The notes beneath the pieces were generated by a model. That model searched no databases and was not told where the DNA came from. It was given only the letters and a program-made list of their open reading frames with translations. From contig JAPLML010000694.1 of the NCBI GenBank assembly GCA_026387055.1, positions 1 to 6,231 on the forward strand: a DNA stretch of 6,231 bases, read 5' to 3'. The stretch comes from Planctomycetota bacterium. Its GTDB lineage: Bacteria > Planctomycetota > Phycisphaerae > FEN-1346. Made by a program: the position numbers and the translations under genes. Every line of letters begins with the position of its first letter. Within the stretch, counting starts at the first letter, position 1. Positions 1-5,958 of the stretch are shown piece after piece.

Positions 1-1680
1 CAGGATGAACGCCCGCCGGCAGCCACCCGTGTGGATGTAGTCCTCCATGGCATCGAGCTTCTCCACCTCGAGGCCGCGGAGGAAATCCTCGCGCTTCCAG
101 TCGATGGCGAGTTTCTCGAACGGCGGCGGGGGATGAACCAGTTTCTCGATGCCGCGGCCGCGGAACGGCGGCTCGTAGTCGAGGTGCCGGGCGTCGGCGA
201 GGGCCGTCATCGCGCGCCGCACCTGGTCGATGGCGAGGTTCGCCACCCGCGCCACTTGTCCGAGGTTGATGGCATAGCGGCCGGGCGTTTCGAGGTCGAG
301 CGAGGAGGCGAGGGCCTCGAAGACGCGCCGCTGGACGTCGCCGCGGATTTTCGGCAGGACCTCGGCCCCCGGCTTCGCGAGGGTGATCGCGGCGGTCGCG
401 TCTCCGGCCATCGCCCGCGTGACGCCCGCGCCGTCCAGGAGGCGGATGGCCGAGGCCACCTGGCCCTCCTTCAGCTTGTCGCCGTCATCGCTGCAGAGGT
501 CGGCGATCTGGGCGTACGTCATCGCCAGCGGATTCTCTTCGATCTCCCACAGGGCGTCGTACACGGCCTCAACCTGCTCGCGCGTGGGGTACGAGAGGTC
601 GATGAAGAACTCGCGCAGGAACCGGTCGGAGGCCGAGTAAAGGAGGACGCAGCGGGCGGGCAGGCCGTCGCGCCCCGCGCGCCCGATCTCCTGGTAATAC
701 TCCTCGACCGAGCCGGGGAAATGGTAGTGGTGGACGAAGCGGATGTCGGCCTTGTCGATGCCCATGCCGAACGCCACCGTGGCCACCGCCACGCGCGCCT
801 TGCCCGTGAGGAACGCCTCCTGGGCCCGCGTCCGCTCCTCGGGCTCGAGGCCCGCGTGGTACACGATGCAGCTCGGCTCGACGTCGGCGATGGCGTCGGC
901 CACCGCCTCGGCGGCGCGGCGGGTGCCGGCGTAAATGATCCCCGCCCCGCGCTCGGTCCGCAGAAACTCGCGGAGGAAATCCGTCTTCACCTCTTCGCGC
1001 CGCGCGTAAACGACGCTCAGGCTGAAGTTCGGCCGGTCGAAGCCGCGCACGTGGATGTCGACCTCGTGGGCCTGGAGGCCCAGGCACTCGACGATGTCGG
1101 TCTGGACGCGCGGCGTGGCGGTGGCCGTGAGGGCCGTGACGGGCGGGTCGCCCATGTCGGCCCGGAACTTCCGCAGGCGCCGGTAGTCCGGGCGGAAATC
1201 GTGGCCCCACTGGCTGATGCAGTGGGCCTCGTCGACCGCAAGGCGGACCGTCCTCACGCGCCGCAGCATGTCGAGGAACGCCGCGCTCTGGAACCGCTCC
1301 GGCGCGACGTAAAGCAGCCGCACCTCGCCGCGGAGGCACCGGCCGATCCGCTCCTGCTGCTCCTGGAGGCTGAGGCTCGAGTTGATGAACGTGGCCGGGA
1401 TGCCGCGCCGCGTGAGCTCGTCCACCTGGTCCTTCATCAGGGCGATCAGGGGCGAGACGACGAGCGTGAGACCCTGCATCGCCAGCGCGGGGAGCTGATA
1501 GAGCAGCGACTTGCCGCTCCCGGTGGGCATGACCACGAGGAGGTTGCGCCCCGCCAGGACGGACCTCACCGCCGCTTCCTGCCCGTCGCGGAACGCCGCG
1601 TGGCCGAAACGCTCGTGCAGGAAGCCGATCGCCTGGGTGTAGGCGTCGGCGGCCGGCGATGTCGGCGGGTCATTCATCAT
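1..1680 (-). CDS. recQ: RecQ-family ATP-dependent DNA helicase (C-terminus beyond window edge)
   Basis: Superfamily 2, 3'-5' DNA helicase acting in recombination and fork repair in the cytoplasm. The frame is open for 560 codons from an ATGATG start and leaves the window with no stop. Motif order is canonical: motif 0 FRDGQE (30-35), Walker A MPTGSGKS (51-58), Ia VVSPLIALMKDQ (74-85), YVAPER (124-129), DEAH (150-153) followed by the RecQ aromatic loop CISQWGH (154-160), motif III ALTATAT (183-189), GFDRPNFS (213-220), motif IV IIYAGTRR (248-255), motif V FGMGIDKADI (304-313) and motif VI YYQEIGRAGRDG (328-339). After the helicase core come about 190 residues with winged-helix-like stretches (368-520). 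The zinc-site motif GGCRRAFIL is only just reached at 552-560, so the remaining zinc cysteines and any HRDC domain lie outside. In E. coli RecQ the equivalent Cys-Arg-Arg comes much earlier, near residue 380. No clear Shine-Dalgarno precedes the start; either ATG of the pair could be used. Confidence 0.96.
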   Translation of the reverse strand, partial: MMNDPPTSPAADAYTQAIGFLHERFGHAAFRDGQEAAVRSVLAGRNLLVVMPTGSGKSLLYQLPALAMQGLTLVVSPLIALMKDQVDELTRRGIPATFINSSLSLQEQQERIGRCLRGEVRLLYVAPERFQSAAFLDMLRRVRTVRLAVDEAHCISQWGHDFRPDYRRLRKFRADMGDPPVTALTATATPRVQTDIVECLGLQAHEVDIHVRGFDRPNFSLSVVYARREEVKTDFLREFLRTERGAGIIYAGTRRAAEAVADAIADVEPSCIVYHAGLEPEERTRAQEAFLTGKARVAVATVAFGMGIDKADIRFVHHYHFPGSVEEYYQEIGRAGRDGLPARCVLLYSASDRFLREFFIDLSYPTREQVEAVYDALWEIEENPLAMTYAQIADLCSDDGDKLKEGQVASAIRLLDGAGVTRAMAGDATAAITLAKPGAEVLPKIRGDVQRRVFEALASSLDLETPGRYAINLGQVARVANLAIDQVRRAMTALADARHLDYEPPFRGRGIEKLVHPPPPFEKLAIDWKREDFLRGLEVEKLDAMEDYIHTGGCRRAFIL

Positions 1681-1740
1681 GGCGATAACATATCCGCAAG
1701 GCGCTGCCGGCGTCAAGGACGCGGGCGGCGTTTGGGGTCG

Positions 1741-1852
1741 CATCGTTCAGCCGCGGCCATCGTTTGGCCGTCGCATCGTTTAGCCGCGGCCATCGTTTAG
1801 CCTTCGCATCGTTTAGCCGGGGCCATCGTTTAGCCTTCGCATCGTTTAGCCG
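1741..1852 (+). repeat. Tandem array of seven CATCGTTTAGCC units (33-bp higher-order period)
   Basis: Units begin at 1741, 1758, 1774, 1791, 1807, 1824 and 1840, so the spacing alternates strictly 17, 16, 17, 16, 17, 16. The true period is therefore a 33-bp dimer of two half units. The core is CATCGTTTAGCC. The two leftmost units are most diverged (TTCAGCC and TTTGGCC), while the five inner ones are identical over the core. The linkers alternate between GCGGC- or GGGGC-like and TTCG or TCG. The last unit (1842-1852) is the outer arm of a hairpin whose partner lies at 2037-2047. No spacer-like unique sequence is present. Confidence 0.93.
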
Positions 1853-1860
1853 TCGCCGGT
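1853..1860. repeat. Target-site duplication, left copy (TCGCCGGT)
   Basis: The octamer TCGCCGGT abuts the left terminal inverted repeat of the 1861-1994 element and recurs exactly at 1995-2002 directly after the right terminus. This is the expected footprint of a transposition event with staggered 8-bp target cleavage. Confidence 0.85.
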
Positions 1861-1994
1861 GTACGTGTCTAGCGTGGGTGGCACGGTCACGCGCCGTTGC
1901 GTGACCGTGCTTGCTCCCCCATGTGACCGTGCACGGCCACGCAACAGCGCGTGGCCGTGCCACCCGGCAATCTCGTGTCACGCTAAACACGTAC
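1861..1994 (+). mobile_element. MITE-like miniature inverted-repeat element, copy 1 (134 bp)
   Basis: The termini are 16-bp inverted repeats, GTACGTGTCTAGCGTG at 1861-1876 and its complement with one mismatch at 1979-1994, flanked by exact 8-bp direct repeats TCGCCGGT. The interior has two perfect 12-bp stem-loops: 1881-1892 with 1899-1910 (6-base loop) and 1931-1942 with 1949-1960 (6-base loop). Their arms are near copies of each other (GCACGGTCACGC and GCACGGCCACGC), and an outer pairing GGGTGGCACGG / CCGTGCCACCC (1876-1886, 1955-1965) encloses both. There is no coding capacity, so mobility would depend on a transposase elsewhere. An inverted second copy lies at 5806-5958. Removing this element and one octamer restores a hairpin matching the one at 2894-2960. 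The transposase family is unknown; several insertion-sequence families make 8-bp duplications. Confidence 0.85.
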
Positions 1995-2002
1995 TCGCCG
2001 GT
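1995..2002. repeat. Target-site duplication, right copy (TCGCCGGT)
   Basis: Exact second copy of the octamer at 1853-1860, immediately after the terminal GTAC of the miniature element. Here it reads on into the rest of the disrupted inner hairpin arm (ACGGC, 2003-2007). Confidence 0.85.
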
Positions 2003-2066
2003 ACGGCGACGATCATTACCGCGGCCGTGCCGGCCGCGGCTAAACGATGCCGGCCGCGGCTAAACG
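2003..2066. repeat. Right half of an interrupted CGTTTAGCCG/CGGCTAAACG hairpin, with duplicated outer arm
   Basis: This is the continuation of the hairpin split by the miniature element. The inner right arm GCCGTGCCGG (2024-2033) pairs with CCGGT (1856-1860) joined to ACGGC (2003-2007). The outer right arm CGGCTAAACGA (2037-2047) pairs with 1842-1852. The loop is 2008-2023. A second outer-arm copy follows with a 20-bp period (CGGCCGCGGCTAAACG at 2031-2046 and 2051-2066). That copy overlaps the end of the amidohydrolase gene and supplies its TAG stop. Confidence 0.85.
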
Positions 2067-2866
2067 GTGGTCGGGGCCGCGCCTTTCAGGAACTCGTGGA
2101 AATTGTCGTGCATCACCTGGCGGACGGTCGCGGGGGCGGCGCCGAGCTCCTGAAGGATGTCGAAGTCCGTCCGGACCCAGTCGCGGTAGCCGTCCCGCCA
2201 CGGGGCGCTGTCGCTGCCGTACATCAGGGCGTTGGGCGGCAGGTACCCGAGGGCTTTGCGCATGGCGTCGACCTTCCAGGCCCTCGGCGCGCCGGGCGTG
2301 ATATCCACATACATCTGGCCATGCCGGCCGTGGCCGAGCCAGAACCGGCCCGCCAGGGCCAGGCACTCGTCGGTCCACGGCCACCCGATGTGCGCCAGGG
2401 CGAACCGGACGTTCGGATATTCCAGGAGGACCTCGTAGAACGCCGGCCGGCAGTACATCGACGACGCGCCGTGCCCCCACAGGATGCCCGAATGAAAGAG
2501 GACCGGCGCGCCCAGGGCGCTCAGGGTCTCGTACACCGGCCGGAGGCGGTCCTCGTACGGGTACCACTTCTTGGGGAGCATCTTGATGCCCGCCAGGCCC
2601 AGGCCCTCGATGGCCCGGCGGATCTCGCCGGTGATGCCGTGGACGGTCGGGTTCAGGCGGGCGAAGCCGTGAAGGCGGCCGTGGGCCTCCTTGACGATCC
2701 GCGCGAGGGCGTCCGTGGCCTCGCGCGTGGCGTCGAGCGTGTCCTCGGCCTCGGGCGAGAAGAGGATGATCTCGTCCACGGCGGCGGCATCCATGGCCTT
2801 GAGGATGGCGCAGGCGTCGCGGACGCCCTCCGCCATGTGAACGTGACAATCGTTGATGGTCTCCAT
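2060..2866 (-). CDS. Amidohydrolase_2-family metal-dependent hydrolase (TIM barrel)
   Basis: The 268-residue protein has the metal-site pattern of the amidohydrolase superfamily, amidohydrolase_2 branch: DCHVH with His8 and His10 near the N-terminus, Lys95 in GIKMLPKK, His125 in LFHSG, His159 in LAHIGWP and Asp219 in YGSDS. Members are cytoplasmic single-domain TIM barrels that hydrolyse or decarboxylate small cyclic or acidic substrates (for example ACMSD and gamma-resorcylate decarboxylase); the substrate here cannot be read from sequence. No signal peptide is seen. The ATG at 2866 is supported by AGAAGG five bases upstream. The gene lies 97 bases after the beta-helix protein on the same strand, with a hairpin between them, so joint transcription is possible. 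Its TAG stop lies inside the CGTTTAGCC repeat, so the last residues (TTV) may be repeat-derived. Confidence 0.9.
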   Translation of the reverse strand: METINDCHVHMAEGVRDACAILKAMDAAAVDEIILFSPEAEDTLDATREATDALARIVKEAHGRLHGFARLNPTVHGITGEIRRAIEGLGLAGIKMLPKKWYPYEDRLRPVYETLSALGAPVLFHSGILWGHGASSMYCRPAFYEVLLEYPNVRFALAHIGWPWTDECLALAGRFWLGHGRHGQMYVDITPGAPRAWKVDAMRKALGYLPPNALMYGSDSAPWRDGYRDWVRTDFDILQELGAAPATVRQVMHDNFHEFLKGAAPTTV

Positions 2867-2871
2867 GGGCG

Positions 2872-2878
2872 CCTTCTC
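2872..2878 (-). promoter_or_regulatory. Ribosome binding site of the amidohydrolase gene
   Basis: On the minus strand GAGAAGG ends five bases before the ATG at 2866, which selects that start. It lies only 15 bases after the hairpin at 2894-2960, and a degenerate repeat arm (TCGTTCGGCC, 2877-2886) abuts it. Confidence 0.75.
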
Positions 2879-2893
2879 GTTCGGCCGTCGCCA

Positions 2894-2960
2894 TCGTTTA
2901 GCCGTCTCCGCATACGGCGACGGTCAATCATTGCGGCCGTATGCGGCCGCGGCTAAACGA
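2894..2960. repeat. Intact two-tier hairpin between beta-helix and amidohydrolase genes
   Basis: The outer stem is 11 bp and perfect: TCGTTTAGCCG (2894-2904) with CGGCTAAACGA (2950-2960). A symmetric 3x3 internal loop follows (2905-2907 and 2947-2949). The inner stem is also 11 bp and perfect: CCGCATACGGC (2908-2918) with GCCGTATGCGG (2936-2946), closed by a 17-base loop. It begins three bases past the TAA of the beta-helix gene and ends 15 bases before the Shine-Dalgarno of the next gene. As RNA it could end or attenuate transcription, or stabilise the upstream message. There is no U-tract on the transcribed side, so a classic intrinsic terminator is unlikely. It belongs to the same family as the interrupted structure at 1842-2047. 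Confidence 0.88.
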
Positions 2961-2963
2961 GAC

Positions 2964-5687
2964 TTACGGCTTCGGCGCGGCGTTGCTCAAGTCGAGATTA
3001 TCGAGATACAACGATGTCGTTTCATTGGCCATGCTCGAGAAGCCGAGCCAGTCGAGGCGCTTCCAGTCGGGGCTGCCCGTCTTCAGGCCCTTGAAGGTCT
3101 TCGGTTCCTGGCCGGGGATCGTCACCGCGAGGTCCCACGTGCCCGTCGCTTTCGAGCCGAGGCCCGCGGTCATCTCGACGCGGACCCACTGGCCCGCGGG
3201 GATGTCGCCCACGGACTGTTTGCCGGCGTGCATCTTGCCGCCGCCGACCGACAGGGTCGGCCCGACGCGGTAGGGCTGGGCGCCGTCGCGCCATTCGACG
3301 TGCATCGCCGTCTGCGGCTCGATCCGCATGTCGAAGGCGAACCGGGTCACGCCGTCGCGATGGTGCGGAATGTAGTAGAAGTGCGGGTTGAAGACGGCCT
3401 TGAGGCCCGGGGCGTCGGTGATCTTCAGGCTGCGCTTGCCGCCGGCGGCGGCCTCCTCGGTCACGGCGATGGCATCGCCTTTGCCCTCGACGTGGTACTG
3501 GGGGCCCGACGGCCGCTTGCCGACCTCGGTGGCTTCGTAGTCCTCGCGGAAGACGAGCGGCGCGGGCGGCGGAGGGTCCGGCGGCTTCTCGTCCGCCGGG
3601 TACTCGACGCCAGCGGCCAGTTTCACCCACGCCGGGTCGCCGTACACGCCCGCCTTCATGTAGTCGAAGGGCTTGAAGCCCGTCTTGATGGCCGGGGAGT
3701 CCTCCTTCAGGCGGAAATCGTAGTGGGCCGCGTCGACGAACTTCGGGTCGGCCACCGTGAAGTCCTCGGCCTTGTTCACCTTCTTCAATTGCTCGAGGAC
3801 TTTCTTCTCAGCCTCCGCCGGGTCGCCCGCGGCCAGCCAGAACAGGTTGTTCTTCAGCACGACGTTCTTGTCGGCCCACTGGTTGCTGAACAGCGTGCCC
3901 TCGGTCCAGTAGACGATGTTCTGCTCGAAGGTGAAGGAGAGGTGCGGCTCCACGCGGGTCCGCTGGAGCTGCCCCTCCTGGCTGAAGGCGAAGATGTTGT
4001 TGCGGATCACGTTCTCCTTGCCGTAGTGCTGGTGGGAGCCGCCGGTCTTGGTGTTGTAGACGAGGTTGTTCTCGAGGACGATGGCGGTGGATCCCTCGTC
4101 GTTGTACAGGCCCCACCCGCCGTAGCCGTAGGAGTAGATGTCGTGCGCGCGGTTGTTCGAGACGGTCGTTCCCTCCGAAGGGCCGAGCGTGTAGACCGCG
4201 CCCATGTCGCTCAGGACGCGCCATCCCAAATGATGGATATGATTGAAATCGATCGTGTTGCGCTTGGCGACGCTCGGCGCGTAGCCCCACCGCCAGCCGA
4301 CCGAGATGCCCGTGTAGTAGAAGTCGCTGATGTCGTTGTGGGTCACCTGGTTGTCGGGGCTGTGGCCGATCCAGACGCCGATGGCCCCGCGGTGCATCCG
4401 CCCGCCGGAGCGGATGATGTTGTTGTCGACGGTGATCTTGCCCGTCACGTCGGCCGCCTGCGGATTGTCGCGCTTCCAGCCCTCGCCGATCCTGACGCCG
4501 CCGGCCCCCAGGTCCTGGAGGAGGCACCGCACCACGCGGCAGTCCGAGCACGCGTGGCGGAACCAGACGGCGTACGTGCCGATGTGCTCGATGGTGCAGC
4601 CCTCCAGGGCGATCTGCCTCGCCCCGTCGGCCATGACGAGCGCCGCAATCGTGACCTCCGCCTGCCCGTCGGCGTGCCCCTCGGGCGGCAGGACGTACTG
4701 GCCGTGGCGGAAGGCGAGGCCCTTGAGCGTGATGTTCTCGACGAACTTGCCGGCCGCCGCATCGCCCGCGAACTCGATGAACGTCTCGGCCACGGGCGCA
4801 TAGACCTCGGCCCTGGCGGGGTCTTCGCCCGGCAGGGGCTTGTAGAAGAGCGTGCCCGCGCGGTCGACGAACCACTCGCCGGGTGAGTCGAGGGCCTCGC
4901 GGAAGTTCTCCAGGTGATACTGCTGCGCGCCTTCCCACTGCATCATCGGCCACGGCGCCTTGCCGGTCAGGATGACGGCCCCGGTCTTCTCGTCCACCGA
5001 GACCACGTGGTGGGCCGAGGCTTCCCAGGAGTGATACACGACCGCGACGGCGTCGCCGAGGCGGTCCTTCGGCATCGCGAGGAGCGGCCCGATGTCCTCC
5101 GGCCGCGCGATGAAGGCGCGGCTTGCGAGGTCGGCCTCCTGGCCCGTCGCCGGGTCGATGCCGCGCAGGAGCTTGGCCGCCATGTGGAAGTAGAACTTGT
5201 TCGGCGAGCGGGCCCGGGTCGCGCGGCGGCCGTTGACGAAGAGCTGGTCGAACCTCCACTTGCCCTTGGCCCAGCCGGGGACCTGGGCGGTCCAGAGGCC
5301 GTCGGCGCTGGCCTTGAGGCCGGTGATGCGACAACCGCCGTCGAAGACGGGCTTCGCGCCCGGGGCCGCCTCGTAGGTGATCGGCGCGTCGGCCGTGCCG
5401 CTGTCCTCGGGCGCGAATGTCACGGTCACGGCGACCGGGTACAGGTCGTCGGTCATGACCACGCGGACGGCCTCCTTGAGCGGTGCGCCGGCCTTGAGTT
5501 TCCGCACGGCGTTGCGGGCGCCCGCGAGGGAGGCGAGCGGGCCGTCGGACTTGTCGGCGTTTGCCTTCTCGATGCGGCCCGACCACTGGTCGCTGCCATC
5601 AGGGGCGACGTAAAGCGTGAGGCCGTAGGCGGCGCTGGCGGTCATGAGCAGGGCTCCGAGGGTGACGAGGTGATGTGCAAGTTTCAA
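2964..5687 (-). CDS. Secreted right-handed parallel beta-helix protein, GH141-like, with C-terminal beta-sandwich-like domain
   Basis: The 907-residue protein starts with a signal peptide (basic K2, hydrophobic core 7-20, likely cleavage near AYG22). The mature N-terminus LTLYVAPDGSDQWSG and the later LEDSGT-type segment (PEDSGTADAPITYEA, 93-107) are typical of beta-helix proteins grouped with GH141, a family with fucosidase and xylanase members. Residues about 310-650 carry repeated helix coils with Asn-rich turns (NNIIRSGG, FNHIHHLG, NNLVYNT, NNIFAFS). The conserved stretch around LSDMGAVYTLGPSEG (492-506) and LYNDEGST (527-534) supplies candidate acidic catalytic residues Asp494, Asp530 and Glu531. 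A cap, DPKFVDAAHYDFRLK, ends the helix domain near 690. A Pro-rich linker (701-709) leads to a 195-residue beta-rich module that resembles concanavalin-like sugar-binding domains. Probable role: extracellular or periplasmic glycan attack; the substrate is unknown. The TTG start is set by a strong ribosome site; the next in-frame ATG (codon 15) would destroy the signal peptide. Confidence 0.9.
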   Translation of the reverse strand: MKLAHHLVTLGALLMTASAAYGLTLYVAPDGSDQWSGRIEKANADKSDGPLASLAGARNAVRKLKAGAPLKEAVRVVMTDDLYPVAVTVTFAPEDSGTADAPITYEAAPGAKPVFDGGCRITGLKASADGLWTAQVPGWAKGKWRFDQLFVNGRRATRARSPNKFYFHMAAKLLRGIDPATGQEADLASRAFIARPEDIGPLLAMPKDRLGDAVAVVYHSWEASAHHVVSVDEKTGAVILTGKAPWPMMQWEGAQQYHLENFREALDSPGEWFVDRAGTLFYKPLPGEDPARAEVYAPVAETFIEFAGDAAAGKFVENITLKGLAFRHGQYVLPPEGHADGQAEVTIAALVMADGARQIALEGCTIEHIGTYAVWFRHACSDCRVVRCLLQDLGAGGVRIGEGWKRDNPQAADVTGKITVDNNIIRSGGRMHRGAIGVWIGHSPDNQVTHNDISDFYYTGISVGWRWGYAPSVAKRNTIDFNHIHHLGWRVLSDMGAVYTLGPSEGTTVSNNRAHDIYSYGYGGWGLYNDEGSTAIVLENNLVYNTKTGGSHQHYGKENVIRNNIFAFSQEGQLQRTRVEPHLSFTFEQNIVYWTEGTLFSNQWADKNVVLKNNLFWLAAGDPAEAEKKVLEQLKKVNKAEDFTVADPKFVDAAHYDFRLKEDSPAIKTGFKPFDYMKAGVYGDPAWVKLAAGVEYPADEKPPDPPPPAPLVFREDYEATEVGKRPSGPQYHVEGKGDAIAVTEEAAAGGKRSLKITDAPGLKAVFNPHFYYIPHHRDGVTRFAFDMRIEPQTAMHVEWRDGAQPYRVGPTLSVGGGKMHAGKQSVGDIPAGQWVRVEMTAGLGSKATGTWDLAVTIPGQEPKTFKGLKTGSPDWKRLDWLGFSSMANETTSLYLDNLDLSNAAPKP

Positions 5688-5694
5688 GGCTGGG

Positions 5695-5701
5695 CCTCCT
5701 T
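5695..5701 (-). promoter_or_regulatory. Strong Shine-Dalgarno that fixes a TTG start for the beta-helix gene
   Basis: On the minus strand AAGGAGG stands seven bases before TTG (5687-5685). This is a full match to the anti-Shine-Dalgarno at optimal spacing. No ATG lies in frame between it and the signal-peptide core. Confidence 0.88.
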
Positions 5702-5797
5702 GTCAGGAACGTGCTTCGCTTCGTATAGACCGTGTTCAAGCACTGTGCCACGGCCGGCTTGCCCGGCCGTGCTGCCGTGCCAGGAACACGGCCGGGC

Positions 5798-5805
5798 AAG
5801 CCGGC
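5798..5805. repeat. Target-site duplication, left copy (AAGCCGGC)
   Basis: The octamer AAGCCGGC directly precedes the terminal GTACGTG of the element at 5806 and recurs exactly at 5959-5966 after its other end. It differs from the octamer flanking copy 1 but shares GCCGG at the same positions (3-7). Confidence 0.82.
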
Positions 5806-5958
5806 GTACGTGTTTAGCGTGACACGAGATTGCCGGGTGGCACGGCCACAGCCTGCCCGCCGCGGCGGGCGCTGTTGCGTGGCCGTGCACGGCTACATGG
5901 GGGAGCAAGCACGGTCACGCAACAGCGCGTGACCGTGCCACCCACGCTAGACACGGGC
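5806..5958 (-). mobile_element. MITE-like miniature inverted-repeat element, copy 2 (153 bp, inverted)
   Basis: This is the reverse complement of the 1861-1994 element with five substitutions and one 19-base insertion (5850-5868), giving 134 + 19 = 153 bp exactly. The left terminus GTACGTGTTTAGCGTG (5806-5821) is intact. The right terminus (5943-5958) ends GGGC where GTAC is expected, so two terminal bases have changed and this copy may be immobile. The insertion brings in the perfect palindrome GCCCGCCGCGGCGGGC (5855-5870), placed in what was the loop of one internal hairpin. Flanking octamers AAGCCGGC are identical. No coding capacity. Confidence 0.82.

Larger units (their letters stand above)
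1681..2059. other. Repeat-dense intergenic region between amidohydrolase and recQ
   Basis: This 379-base gap contains no credible gene. It is a layered structure: unremarkable sequence next to the recQ start (1681-1740); seven tandem CATCGTTTAGCC-type units (1741-1852); an 8-bp direct repeat; a 134-bp inverted-repeat-bounded element (1861-1994); the second 8-bp direct repeat; and the rest of a hairpin with two GGCTAAACG arms (2003-2066). Small open frames across it simply read the repeats. Transcription of recQ, on the minus strand, would have to start inside or just downstream of these repeats; I see no convincing promoter hexamers. Confidence 0.85.

Noticed and set aside
31..1800. Long plus-strand open frame (589 codons) opposite recQ
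   Set aside because: It is antisense to a frame with every RecQ motif, is low-complexity Arg/Ala/Gly-rich, and ends in the tandem repeats. This is a GC-skewed shadow.
1741..1852. CRISPR-like array
   Set aside because: The units are contiguous with near-identical short linkers and no unique spacers; no cas gene is present.
1670..1990. Minus-strand frame encoding repeated RLNDAKAKRWP units
   Set aside because: The peptide repeats only translate the 33-bp DNA tandem array and the miniature element. It has no Shine-Dalgarno and overlaps the recQ start.
1842..2960. Integron attC site suggested by GTTTAGC / GCTAAAC boxes
   Set aside because: The boxes are in the opposite order to the attC inverse-core and core sites, and do not fit RYYYAAC / GTTRRRY.
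2853..4886. Long plus-strand open frame (677 codons) opposite the beta-helix gene
   Set aside because: It runs through the intergenic hairpin and antisense to a well-supported gene; its Val/Asp/Ala-rich composition matches no protein family I know.
5715..5745. Sigma-70-type promoter using TTGAAC and TATACG on the minus strand
   Set aside because: The two hexamers are only six bases apart, and no acceptable -35 exists at 16 to 18 bases from TATACG.
5730..5756. Sigma-54-type promoter (TGGCAC then CTTGA on the minus strand) before the beta-helix gene
   Set aside because: The invariant GC of the -12 element is absent and the TGGCAC belongs to the palindrome arm.
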